From: Typha latifolia
Taxonomy: Eukaryota > Streptophyta > Magnoliopsida > Poales > Typhaceae
Reading direction: 5' to 3'
DNA: 64,000 nt
NCBI GenBank assembly: GCA_019914945.1
Contig: CM034102.1
Coordinates: forward strand, 17,287,501-17,351,500
Shown here in pieces: positions 23,904 to 34,739 of this stretch (within the stretch, counting starts at the first letter, position 1; the number at the start of each line of letters is the position of its first letter). Both the position numbers and the translations under genes were made by a program. The notes under the pieces are model-generated. The model was given only the letters and a program-made list of their open reading frames with translations. It did no database searches and was not told where the DNA came from.

Positions 23904-24101
23904 ATGGAGTCGCAAGTAAAGCTTGCAGTTGTGGTGAAGGTCATGGGGCGGACTGGTTCGAGAGGGCAAGTGACCCAAGTCAGGGTGAAGTTTTTGGATG
24001 ATCAGAATCGTCTCATTATGAGAAATGTTAAGGGCCCTGTTAGGGAGGGGGATGTCCTCACCCTTCTTGAGTCTGAAAGGGAGGCTAGGCGGTTGCGCTG
24101 A
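23904..24101 (+). CDS. RPS28: 40S ribosomal protein S28 (eS28)
   Basis: A single coding exon of 65 residues, the family's usual length. The sequence is nearly invariant in plants: [20 protein letters not shown], then [20 protein letters not shown] and the terminus EREARRLR. It is a small-subunit protein of the 40S head near the mRNA exit and E site. The start lies directly after a leader-intron acceptor, so the first exon is non-coding. It is divergent from the O-fucosyltransferase-like gene, about 400 bp between likely transcription starts. Nothing is missing or altered in the protein. Confidence 0.97.
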   Translation: MESQVKLAVVVKVMGRTGSRGQVTQVRVKFLDDQNRLIMRNVKGPVREGDVLTLLESEREARRLR

Positions 24102-24940
24102 AGCCACAGTTCTGCAATCTTGCTTGGAAAAACAGGAGCCTCTGTCAGACTTCCATCCACTTCAGTTCATTTATTTTTCCTGTAGTATGTGTTTGAGAAG
24201 GTGTCTAGTATATCAATTTCGTGAGAGCTTGGAAGGTGATTTGACTTTTATTTTGTGCTTTTTTGCACTTGGAGAAAGAGTTTTTCAGACTCTAATTTTG
24301 GCACCTTAATCTTCTAAGATGATGGTTATGTGAATTTTGTGCATGAGTAGTTGTGCGCACATGTTTTAAGAGAAGTCATGGTTTATAGACTTGATTGCTT
24401 GTTATTCCTCTTAACAGGAACTAAGTTATACTGCTTGGAGTTTCTGGTTGATGTTCTTGAGCTGCCTGTTTGCTAATCTCAACAGAAGTTCCAATTTAAT
24501 GTTGGTTATACAACTACCTCATCATGATTTTCTTTTAGGAAAGTGATTAACTAATAGTCCTGCTTAAATTTTATGTAGCTATATCGACTTCAATATATAT
24601 CAAGGCGATCTAGCTTAATGTTTTCTCTCATAACATAATAACAATTTCTGCTAGGATTAATTCTTTCATCTAACTGCTTGCTCCATGATTCTGATATGAT
24701 TTGGAGTTCAATGGATCGGATGGAGAACATCTAAACAAGAGGAAAACTGAAACAAGTAGAACATCTAAATGATCAAATTGCCATTCCTCCCACTAGGAAC
24801 ACCTCGTAACTGATATATCTACAGTTCCAAATCTTTGAGATGATATCCATGTCAACACAAATATCTACAATCTGATAACAAAAGGTTTTGACACTCGACC
24901 CATTTCAGGATAATAACAAAGGACTATTTTTCCAACCCAA
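24102..24940. other. Convergent intergenic region
   Basis: 3'UTR of eS28 (+) and 3' flank of the PPR gene (-). AT-rich, with no open frame or RNA gene I can support. Confidence 0.5.
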
Positions 24941-26170
24941 TCACAAAATTTTGGTTAACAGTCTCCTTGTCAACCTACAAGCTTCTTTACTCTCACCACA
25001 GCTGCTGTAGACCTCGGCAAGGTCAGCAACCACAGGGTCTTCCACCAGGAGGCCTACCTTAACAACACTAGCATGCAATTGCTTCCCTTGCTCCAAACTC
25101 AACATACCAACACATGCCTTCAGCGCCAAGCAAACAGCGAAAGAATCGAATCTAATATCCAAAGACACCATCTCCACGTACAGCTTCAATGCTTCTATAT
25201 AGAGTTTACTCCTCACAAATCCAGAAATCATTCTTCCCCACACCTGCAAATCCCTAACAGCCAAATCGTCGAAAACCCGTTTTGCAATCACCATCTTATC
25301 ACAACTCTCATACAACTCTACAAGCAATCTTAGAGTCTTCATCCCTGACTTATGCCCAGTTTTGATCATGTGGGCGTGGATCTCCTGTCCCTGCTTCAAT
25401 GCCATTTCTGCGACACATGGCCTCATCACCGTCGCGTAACCCAATTCATCAGCATCAAGGCCACCGTGAAGTGCTCTCCGAATTAACTCCATCGCCTCCT
25501 TAGCTTTGCCATTCTGGCTGTAACCTTCGACCATTGCGGTGCAAGCTTCCGCCGATGGTGTCTCACCACATTTATCAAACATCTCGCGGGCATCACTGAC
25601 GCATCCACATTTCGCGTACATATCGATCAGCGCAACGGCGACGAACCCATCGGATTCACACCCATCCCGCACGATCTCATTGTGAATTTCGATACCAAAC
25701 TCCAAATCCTTAACACTCGCGCAAGAATTAAGCACGGTGGTGTAAGTGAATGCGTTGGGGCGAACGGATCCGTCGTCTTTCATCGATAAATAGACACCTA
25801 GAGCTTCACGATGGAAGCCCGCATTGTGATACATGGAGATGAGATTGGTGTAGGACTCGACGGTTGGACTGGTCATTTCGTCAAACAGTTTGTGGGCTCG
25901 GCGAAGGACCGCTCGGGCAAGACGCGAGCTGCGAGCTTCGGTGCAGCTGCGGAGGAGGAGGGAGAGGAGCGAGGGGTCGGGAGAGAGGGATTGGGAGGTC
26001 ATGAGGTCGAGGATGGATAACGATGCTTCGATGCGTTGCTCGAGAGACCAAGAAGAGGAAGAAGAGGAGGAGAGGGGAAGGGAGCGGGGAGGCGCAGGAA
26101 GGAGGCGAGGAGAGAGAGAGGGGAAGGGAAGGGGAGGTTGGGGTAGAGATGGAGAGAGCATGGTAGCCAT
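24941..26170 (-). CDS. PLS-class pentatricopeptide repeat protein, no E/DYW tail
   Basis: Intronless, 409 residues. The N-terminus is rich in Ser, Pro and Leu with few acidic residues (LPQPPLPFPSLSPRLLP), like an organelle transit peptide, probably plastid. PPR motifs of the P, L and S types follow: TVESYTNLISMYHNAG, AFTYTTVLNSCASVKD, GFVAVALIDMYAKCG, CTAMVEGYSQNGKAKEA, LGYATVMRPC, LQVWGRMISGFVRSKLY and VCLALKACVGML. The protein stops inside a final S-type repeat (VADLAEVYSSCGESKEA), with no E, E+ or DYW domain. Such proteins bind organelle RNA. One repeat near residue 88 looks cut: LARAVLRRA runs straight into HKLFDEM, losing about 24 residues of an S motif. It is head-to-head with the RH36-like gene, 200 bp between start codons. 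Confidence 0.85.
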   Translation of the reverse strand: MATMLSPSLPQPPLPFPSLSPRLLPAPPRSLPLSSSSSSSWSLEQRIEASLSILDLMTSQSLSPDPSLLSLLLRSCTEARSSRLARAVLRRAHKLFDEMTSPTVESYTNLISMYHNAGFHREALGVYLSMKDDGSVRPNAFTYTTVLNSCASVKDLEFGIEIHNEIVRDGCESDGFVAVALIDMYAKCGCVSDAREMFDKCGETPSAEACTAMVEGYSQNGKAKEAMELIRRALHGGLDADELGYATVMRPCVAEMALKQGQEIHAHMIKTGHKSGMKTLRLLVELYESCDKMVIAKRVFDDLAVRDLQVWGRMISGFVRSKLYIEALKLYVEMVSLDIRFDSFAVCLALKACVGMLSLEQGKQLHASVVKVGLLVEDPVVADLAEVYSSCGESKEACRLTRRLLTKIL

Positions 26171-26370
26171 GTGTTTAGAGAGAGAAAGACGATATGAGCT
26201 AAGAAGGAAAGGTTGCAGACTTGCAGTGATGGGGAAACTGTGGCTAGAAGTTATTGGGTTTATGATGTGAATCCGTTTAAATTAAATCCAAACCCGTTTA
26301 GAATCTTCCACTCGTGTAGAAATTAGAGAATATAAAGACCTAAATCATCAAAGGCGATCTTCTGAGCACG
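26171..26370. promoter_or_regulatory. Short divergent promoter between PPR and RH36 genes
   Basis: Only 200 bp separate the two start codons, so both promoters and leaders must share it. An AT-rich stretch (about 26265-26345) lies on the helicase side. I see no clear TATA box for either direction. Two housekeeping genes sharing one TATA-less bidirectional promoter is the likely reading. Confidence 0.6.
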
Positions 26371-29300
26371 ATGGAAGACACCGCCAACTCTCCGGAAGAG
26401 GCGCCTTTCCGCCTCTTCTCTTCCAAACCCAAACCCAAACCCAAACCTAGACCCAAAACCCTAAACCTTGACCCTCCTCCCTCCAATTCCACCACCGCTA
26501 CGACGGTCGATACCGACCACGGCGACCCCGTCGCTGACGACCCCGCCGCCGGCGGTAGCGTAGTCTCCTTCGCCGACCTCGGCCTCGCCAAATGGGCTGT
26601 GACCACTTGCGACGAGCTCGAGATGCGGCGGCCGACGCCCGTGCAGCGCCGCTGCATCCCCCGAATCCTCGCCGGTGACGACGTCCTCGGAATCGCCCAA
26701 ACCGGGAGCGGGAAGACCGCCGCATTCGCCCTTCCCATCCTCCACCGCCTCGCCGAGGACATCTATGGGGTCTTCGCCCTCGTGCTCACCCCGACGAGGG
26801 AGCTCGCGAGCCAGCTCGCAGAGCAGTTCCGGGCGCTCGGATGCTCGCTTAACTTGCGGTGCATGGTCGCCATCGGAGGGTTCAACTCGCTCGGGCAGTC
26901 GCGTGGGCTCGCGAGGCGACCGCATGTTGTTATCGCGACACCGGGAAGGATCAAGACACTGCTTCAGGAGGATCCGGATATAGCTTCTGTTTTCTCCAGG
27001 GCAAAGGTGGGTATCGATAATTAGAAACTAGCTCTTTCTCTAAGATTTGTTTTTTATTAATTACGTTCCCAATTATAAGTTCTATTTCTCCATGGAAGTC
27101 CATATAAAGGGTAGATCAATTTACTCATTTCATTGGGAACTTCACTGCATTGATGCTAACTTCTAACAATTTCGGGTCATACAGATTAACAGTTCTAACT
27201 GGTAGATGATTGAGTTGCTGGTTATTGGCATCCTTGATCTCGATGTTGTTTACCATCTGCCGTCCGATTTACCCTTGGGTGACAGGCATAACATTCTTGT
27301 TGAATCAGATATCTCTTATCAGTATGATTATCAGATTATGGAGAGATGTTACTCAGAAACTGTTTGATAGTCTGAAGGGGATATGAATAGATATATTTAG
27401 TTGAACAACTTGTTTCATTCTAGGAAGTTGTTAGTTCATACTCTCTGAATATGTATTCCTCTCTTTTCCCCCTTCTAAATAAGGCAAAGCAAAGCTGAAA
27501 TATAATTCTTAAAAAGGGTTTTGTAAGATTAGTTTAGAATAATAGACTGCAATAAGATAGGAAAGATTTACAAATATCCATGCAAAAACACAAGTCATAT
27601 TTGAGAATGAATGTGAAACATTTTCTCTCATAATGCATGTTTGTTATTTGTTTTTCTTTTGAATTCCAATGCCAATGTGCCCATATCTACTTGGATGCTC
27701 TGTAACCTATCTTGTTGGTCCCTTTGCTCAGTACATGATTTAGTATCATTGTCTGCTTCCCAGTTTAGTGTGTACTTGAAAGGTGGTTTTCTCATACATT
27801 TTGCATGGTGCCTAAAACCAAATAATTCTGGTTTCTCAGTTTCTAGTGCTGGATGAGGCAGATAGGCTTCTGGATGCCAATTTTGAGGAGGAGCTTCGAG
27901 TGATATTTCAATGTTTACCAAAAACTAGGCAAACCCTTCTATTTTCTGCAACAATGACAGACAATCTGCGTGAGTTGCTTGAGTTATCTGGCAACAAGTC
28001 TTACTTTTTTGAGGCATATGAAGGGTTTAAAACAGTTGAATCTTTAAAACAACGATACATTCATATCCCTCCCGATGGAAAGGAGCTTTATCTTTTCCAT
28101 ATTTTGTCAAAAATGGAGGAGGATGGTATTCGTTCAGCAATGGTATTTGTATCCACTTGTAGGTACGCTCTCTCTTTTTTATTTTGTTTCTTCGAAACAT
28201 TCAAATATCTCCTATACTTATATGAAAGTAATAAGAACTTCTGTCATTGGTTTTTGATATTCTTTTTAATAATTCTTCTTTGAATGACCCTTCAGGACTT
28301 GCCATTTGCTGGGATTATTGTTAGAAGAACTCAATCAGGATGCAGTTGCTCTACACTCCCATATGTCCCAGTCTTTAAGACTTGCTTCACTAAGTCGCTT
28401 TAAATCTGGTCAGGTTCCCATTCTGATTGCCACTGATGTAGCTAGCCGTGGCTTGGATATTCCAACAGTTGATCTTGTTATCAACTATGATATTCCCAGG
28501 TTCATCTTCATTTATCTTTTACTATTCTGTAGGCTTTGCTGAACCTTTTATCTATCAGAAAATTATGATAAATGTTTTATAATCTGTATCATTTATTTCT
28601 CATACCACTACAGGTATTCGCGAGACTATGTCCACCGTGTAGGAAGGACTGCAAGAGCTGGCAGAGGGGGCCTCTCTGTAAGCTTTGTCACTGAGGTATA
28701 GTGCTCAATGATGCTTTATCTTAATATCTCTCAGTTATACTGTGTCAAGATGATTCTTTGCCAGGAGATGTAATGAAATGGTACTTGAAGATGAGGTGAG
28801 ATAGAAAGTGCACCGCTATCTTGAACAATAAAAACTAAGCTTGTTTATGGCTTGAGTTGCCATATTCATGCATATTCCTTTCTTTAGCAAGACTTTTGCT
28901 TGAGTTGCAAAACATTGATATTTTTATATTCTACAGAGAGATATAAATCTTCTTCATGAGATAGAGGACGTTATAGAAAAGCAGTTAGTTGCATATCAGT
29001 GTGAAGAGAAAAAGGTCCTCGAAGATATTACCAAGGTAGACTAGTTGCTTTCATCTCCTTATGTGATTTATTTATAGAATGTGTTATTGTTCCTTAATAA
29101 AGTAAACAACTGTTTTACAATATTAGATTGTATTTGTTTCTTCGTCGTAGTCATAATCATTGAAATCATTACCAGGAACTTCCATTTGACCCTGTGGTCA
29201 TAAATCGTAGCTGGAACTGAATTGTAGTAGATTTGATCTCAATTGTTTGCATATCAGGTGTTCAAGGCTAGACGTGTTGCGAAAATGAAGATGATAGACG

Positions 29301-29395
29301 AAGGATTTGAAGATCAAGCACAAGTCAGAAAAGAGCAAAAACTAAAAGCATTATCAGAGAAAGGCCTGCTAAATAAGCGGAAAAGGAAAAACTGA
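26371..29395 (+). CDS. RH36: DEAD-box RNA helicase, RH36/Dbp8 (DDX49) type
   Basis: Exons: 26371-27006, 27840-28162, 28296-28499, 28614-28695, 28937-29035 and 29258-29395, giving 493 residues (family about 490). All helicase motifs are present in order: Q motif ([12 protein letters not shown]), I AQTGSGKT, Ia TPTRELA, GG, Ib [38 protein letters not shown] and [12 protein letters not shown]. The tail is basic (LLNKRKRKN). Spacing and the short C-terminus match Dbp8/DDX49. The Arabidopsis orthologue RH36 (SLOW WALKER3) is needed for 18S rRNA processing in the nucleolus and for gametophyte division. Exon 1 is very GC-rich while later exons are AT-rich, a monocot-style gradient. The N-terminus has a KP repeat encoded by AAACCC hexamers. 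Confidence 0.94.
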
Positions 29396-30090
29396 CTGCC
29401 CGTGTGTTTTGGTGATTAATATTCATGTACAAGTACCAAAATTTTGTTACAGTATCAAAATATTTACAAGTGATCCCCTTATTCAAATCTTCTCTGGTTT
29501 TAAGATAGGGATAACCTTGTTCTATTTAGACAATGCGTGTCACATTGTCCTGAAGGGGGAGGCGTAAACTTGTGTTTTTACGAGAGAAAGTGGTGTTTGT
29601 TTTATTGAGAATTTTTCTCTTTGTCCTGAATGGGCTCTTACTGAAAAATGATCGAAGTTCTAATTTATTATAAGATTCTTTTTTAAGTTAAACAATCACT
29701 TGTCTTCCTAACAAAACCTCCGTATGTCTCCTATAATGAAGAAATTTAAAAGTATCTAGAATTCTGTGGAATTGTCATTCCTTTTGTTTTGATAATTTTA
29801 GCCACCAGTTGCTTATATCTTTCCCTAAGCACATCATTGAGACAAATGTATTAATTTTGGCATCTAAATGTCTAACATCCCTACAAATGGATGTACAAAA
29901 TTGTTTGATGTATCAGGACAAAAAGCGTTAATCTTTTTGGTATTCAAAAGAATGGTTGTTAACATATGACTTAGATGATGCCCTTCTATTATCCATTTCC
30001 ACAGCCACAAATTATGACCCAAAACACTCGTTTAATAATACAGCTATGATACCTTTAAAATCTTTTGATGTAACAAACTCTTCTTTCTTT
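29396..30090. other. Intergenic, RH36 3' flank
   Basis: 3'UTR of the helicase and upstream DNA of the U5 gene. AT-rich, no coding region. The 87-codon frame starting at 29956 runs across the U5 gene and is not a protein gene. Confidence 0.55.
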
Positions 30091-30143
30091 AGTCCCACAT
30101 CGGAAGCAGCGAACAAAAGCTTAAGCTCGCGCGCTCTTATAAG
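30091..30143 (+). promoter_or_regulatory. U-snRNA promoter: USE plus TATA
   Basis: The plant upstream sequence element consensus RTCCCACATCG is matched exactly at 30092-30102 (GTCCCACATCG). A TATA-type box (TTATAAG) lies at 30137-30143. The 34-nt gap between the two is the wide spacing known for RNA polymerase II snRNA genes (U1, U2, U4, U5); polymerase III genes such as U6 have a gap about 10 nt shorter. Confidence 0.9.
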
Positions 30144-30167
30144 CAGCTCAGCTCCGCGGTTAAAACT

Positions 30168-30297
30168 CACGCAGCTGCGTGGTGAGCACAAAGCGAACTA
30201 TTCTTTCGCCTTTTACTAAAGAATACCGTGTGCTCGCCACTCAAAGCAGCATACGCCTATTTTTGGAGGGGTCTGCTCCAGTGGAGTTTGTACCCCA
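30168..30297 (+). ncRNA. U5 small nuclear RNA
   Basis: The invariant U5 loop I (CGCCTTTTACT, 30207-30217) is closed by a perfect 8-bp stem: TATTCTTT 30199-30206 with AAAGAATA 30218-30225. The lower stem pairs GTGGTGAGCACA (30179-30190) with TGTGCTCGCCAC (30229-30240), with one G-U. GCTGC 30174-30178 can pair with GCAGC 30246-30250. An Sm site ATTTTTGG follows at 30259-30266. A 3' stem-loop (GGGGT...ACCCC around CTCC/GGAG) ends near 30296. A 3'-box-like AAAGTTCTAA lies just downstream. U5 holds exon ends during both splicing steps in the spliceosome. The start is set about 25-30 nt after the TATA box and is accurate to a few bases. The gene looks intact and so probably functional. Confidence 0.95.
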
Positions 30298-30584
30298 ACA
30301 AATCTAAAGTTCTAAACTCTTTTAACTTTAATTTATGAAGTATACAATGCTTGTAATTGTACGTCTGCAGGTCTTCTAAATGGTTGTCGGATTGATATTA
30401 GAAATAAAAACTTATTTGGTCAAAAAAAAAACTCGCTTGGTAATGGATAATTTATCCAGGATAAATCGACGATGAGTACTGGAATGATAAAGGATACTAC
30501 CGTTCGCTATTTTCTTCAATCTTCCGAGTTCCGGCATGAGTAAAGAGGGAACAACTCCAAGTTCGAGCTAGGGTTTAGTCGCTA

Positions 30585-33314
30585 ATGGCGTCCTCCACCA
30601 TCTCCTCTCCCCTCTTTCCCGTACTCAATTCTCTTACCTCCCACTCCTATCCATCTACACCTTATCCTTCTCTTCTGTCCCCATCTCTTCTCTCTTCTCC
30701 TCTCATAAGCTATCCCCGTCCGATCCCACTCATCGCCGTCTCCTCTTCCAGTAAGTGTCTTTATCTCTGTTGCTTTCTCCTTTTCTCTTTATATGTCGAT
30801 GATTTCATCATTTTGCAGATGCCCGAGAGGCCTATACGAGCGAGGAGACGAAGAAGAAGATACTGGAAAGCTATGGCCTCGATCCGTCTGACTTCGTAGA
30901 CGAGCCATCACCTAGGGTTTGAGTTCGAATCCCTTCTCTATTTCTCCCTTCTTACCTTCTTGGAACGTTCAGAATTCTGTGCTAGTTTAACTCCGGAAGG
31001 GTGTTTCTTTATTATATGTAGTTAGGGAGTAGGAGGAAGCGGCGGGAGGTTTTAGACAGAGCAGAGAAAGGGAGGAAAGCGCCGGTGGCTCCGGAGGAGC
31101 AGAGGAGTCCTCGGACCACTCATAGATTGCTTCAGGTAGCCTATTTCTTGAATCATGATTGCATTTTTTGGCATTGCAGTTCTCATAAGCCTACTCGTGG
31201 GATTCATAACATAGGGAGAATTGTCGTGGTTAATACCTTTTGTTTAGTATCACAATTAAATGATTCTTTAGCAAGTATCGAGAAATGTAAAGCTCATGAG
31301 AAATCTGGAATCACTTAATTCCTTAACTTGTTTAATCAGTTTTACAACTTCACATTCAGTGATTGTTTAAATTGAAATGAATTTTGAAGCTAGGAGCTGA
31401 TTATTAATTCAACATCAAGATAAGACCCCCTTCCTGTTTCGTTTTGCCTCACCATTATCTATTTTACTTACTTTGATATTAGAAGAAATTATTGCTAGTA
31501 ACTTTTGCGTGGGGAATAACAATGTTACTATGACTTAGCTTAGATGTTTAGATGGTGCGAATCACCAAATCATATATGATTCAAGTGTCCTCGGGTTAAG
31601 CCATTTCCCTGTGTATTAGCACCATTTCTGTAGTTAGTAAAGATAGGGAAAAACATTTCTACCTTATTGATCCAGCTTATTTATTCAAGTCGTCGCCTTT
31701 TATGTTTATAATTTTTTATTATTAGGTGATAGGCGGGAAAGCTCGTAGAAGGAAACTGCTTTCTCCCAAGGGGATGGATGTTCGCCCAATGATGGAAGTT
31801 GTAAAAGGAGCAGCCTTTGACATGTTACAGGTGAGGTTTTCGTCAGTAAGTCTATATGGTTTCATATTTCCCAACGTGGTTGATGCTCAGACAATTCTTA
31901 TATTATCCTGCTTGGATGGTGGAATATATTATCTTAATTTTGACACTGTTATGTACAGGTGGCTGGTGGTTGTCCTGCTTCATTAAGGCCAGGTCGCTGG
32001 TTAGACTTGTATAGTGGCACTGGATCCGTTGGAATTGAAGCTATAAGCAGAGGATGTTCAGAGGTTTGTCTAACTTCAAAATAAAAATCTCTATGCTATT
32101 TGAACATTTAAGTCTTTCTGTCTCTGTGTGTGCTGTTGGGGGAGGGGAGATGTTAAACTTGTTGTTAGAACTCTTTTTTGGTTTATCTGTATTTTATCAT
32201 GCTTTAGAACTCTTTTTTTGGTTTATCTGTATTTTATCATGCCCTTCCAGGCACACTTTGTTGAGATGGATCCTTGGGTTATTTCTGAAGTCCTGCGGCC
32301 TAATTTAGAATGGACTGGATTCCTTGATGTGTCAGCGATACATATGAATCGTGTCGAGAGTTTCTTGGAACATGCTGAACAGTATACAGGTACTCCTTTT
32401 AACAAGAAATATGAACTTAGAGAAGAAAAATAAAAGTACGAGGAAAGAAAACAAAGTTATGAATGTTGAATCATCCACGGTGATTATTCAGAAAATAGTT
32501 TGTTGTGAGATGAGACTGCCACAAAATTTCGAGAATCCATTTTGTTGTATTTCTTTCGTATCTTTGCATTGAAGGTTAGCTTTTGTCTGCAATTGCTGAG
32601 CACATAAATAACTGATGATATTTGCTTGTTAACTGTTGTAGATGATGATGATTATATAATTATCCTCTACAAAATTAGCTAGTTTGATATAGAACAAAAA
32701 CTATGGTATTTCAATTTCTATTTTGTGACTTGATAATCATTGAGGCATAAGTTTGATTTTCATTCCTGTAGCAAATCTTGTAATTGTTGCACTCTTCACG
32801 ATGTAATTCTTTTTGGCAGATAAAGATAGTTCCTTTGATTATATTAGTGTGACACCACCATATACTGCAGTCAACTACAGTACACTGATGAATCAACTAG
32901 GAAAGTCTCCTTTGGTTGGAGAAGACTGCTTTATTGTGAGTTTCATTCATGTGTTAAACCTTTAATCATTTTTCTCTGATATACTTATGAGTAGTATTAA
33001 TATCTCTCTTCAGCTAGTTGAGTATCCCCTGAAAACCTCGATGGAAGAAACTTGCGGACACCTCATAAAGGTCGATTTATGAATTCCCTAATTTTCTTCT
33101 TAGTCCAAATTAAAGAATTTAAGTTGGTGATTGTAGTCTACAGATTATATTCCTGTATGGGCATCAAAAAATCTTTCTACTCACTAGTGATTAAACACTG
33201 CAGATAGCTGATAGGCGGTTTGGTAGGACCAACTTGCTAATTTACGGACCAGCATGGGCAGAGAAGAAGAAGAAGAAGAAGAAATCGGGGAAGACCTCTC
33301 TTGCATTGGAGTGA
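30585..33314 (+). CDS. RsmD-like 16S rRNA guanine-N2 methyltransferase, plastid type
   Basis: Nine exons: 30585-30750, 30819-30916, 31022-31135, 31726-31830, 31959-32063, 32251-32389, 32820-32935, 33014-33070 and 33204-33314, giving 336 residues. The Ser/Pro-rich, acid-poor N-terminus fits a transit peptide. The RsmD fold follows: VIGGKARRRKL, VRPMMEVVKGAAFDML, SAM motif I LDLYSGTGSVGIEAISRG, VEMDPWV, and catalytic motif IV as VTPPY instead of the common N/DPPY. It ends in a Lys-rich tail. Bacterial RsmD makes m2G966 of 16S rRNA; a plastid orthologue acting on the equivalent base is known in Arabidopsis. The leader has a telo-box (30569-30577) and begins under 300 bp after the U5 gene. Some donors are weak (GTTTGT at 32064, GTCGAT at 33071). 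Confidence 0.9.
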
Positions 33315-34739
33315 ATTCTACATCATGAGATATTATTGAGAAAGACAGGATATCAGAGAAGCAAGTTAATTCTGGAAAAGTATCAGTTTTGCGTTCCGTA
33401 ATATATGACATATGAGGTTCATACTGTGACAGTCAACTTCCGTGGTATAACCATCTACTGCTAGGATTTTCGTATTATTAAGTTATATATTTTTGAATTG
33501 AATGTCTAAATAAATTATTCTTGATTGATCTAGTTGTATAGTTGTTTATAGCGGCACAGACTTATAGTTCCCTACATATTTGTATGTATATGTTGTTTTA
33601 GTCTGAAAATGTCTTCAGTGTTCTTTGTTAAGTAAAATTAGGTTACTAATTAAATTTTGTTGTATGAATATAGCCATTAGAGATTATTTAAGATAGAATC
33701 TGATACGCACTTGTAAGCAACATTTAAATGGCATATTTTTCTAAGTATTGATTTGATATGCTGCAGATGGTATGTATATATTCACTCAAGACCTTGAAGC
33801 GCATTCGTGCAGCAGACAGAGAAAAGTATCATAATTTTCTTGGCCAAGAAGAGGAATTATGCGATGCCTTCAACTTGACAGAGGAAATCCCCCCACAGTA
33901 TAGTTAGCCTGCAGAAAATAATTCATGGCTTTGTTGTCCTCGATTGGACTCCAAAATTGCTCTGGTTTTTCAGGTCAGCAGAGAAGAGCTGTTATTTTGT
34001 GGTGTTTTTTCTTGTTCACTGTGCATCACTATTCACTAGTTGTCTATGGAAGGCAAAATGACAAGCAAAACTGACTTTACTTCTAATTTATTATGCATTC
34101 CATTATTTCCAGTTTATCTGAGACATTGGTTGAATCCTGTGTAATATGGTTAATTTTTTTTTTAAGAGCATAACAACTGATTTCCTTTTCCTCTCCTGAA
34201 GTGATGGGTAAGAATGTCTGTCATGTTCTGTGTACAAATTGTCCAAGAAATCCTCCCAGTTACCACAATCCTGTGCTAACTGCTAACTTATGATGGTAAA
34301 AAGGACTCCGTGTTATTATTGTTACCTGACATACATCTACTTATCTGCAGTTATTGGTATTAATTGCGTGTGAAATTAAAGTTTTACTTATTTTACTTGT
34401 ACTGCTATGATCTTTCTGCGATCTTCCCTACAAAGATTTTAAACAGCCCACCAACCCAACCGCCCCCCTGATGCTGTTAAATGTGCATGTCTCTTGTGGC
34501 TCTTGCCTGGATTTCCATTGCAAACAAAGAAACTATGATACGACAATACGACGTTACAATATTTTGCTACCAGATCCATGACTAAGATTGAGAGAGAAAT
34601 AGAACAGATTCAAGACAATCCAATGGTACATGTGATGGCTGACAACTGGGGGAAATATAGTTTTGGCGAGTCCAGAAAGAAAAGGATGCGAGGGACCAAA
34701 AGATGACATGGGCTGTCAGAAGAAAGCTTCAATTCCTCT
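33315..34739. other. RsmD 3' flank with one unassigned exon-like frame
   Basis: Mostly AT-rich non-coding DNA. A 46-codon frame at 33767-33907 directly follows an acceptor-like TATGCTGCAG and reads with protein-like composition (LKRIRAADREKY, EEELCDAFNLTEEIPP). It could be an alternative last exon of the RsmD gene (phase 0 fits the donor at 33070) or a relic of another gene. I do not recognise it. Confidence 0.3.

Noticed and set aside
26461..26925. 154-codon minus-strand frame opposite RH36 exon 1
   Set aside because: Product of GC-rich codons of the helicase; the plus strand has all DEAD-box motifs.
29956..30219. 87-codon plus-strand frame
   Set aside because: It runs through the USE, TATA and body of the U5 snRNA gene and shows no protein family.
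30917..30945. GAGTTCGAATCCC, a tRNA T-arm-like string
   Set aside because: No matching acceptor, D or anticodon arms nearby; it is the start of an RsmD intron.
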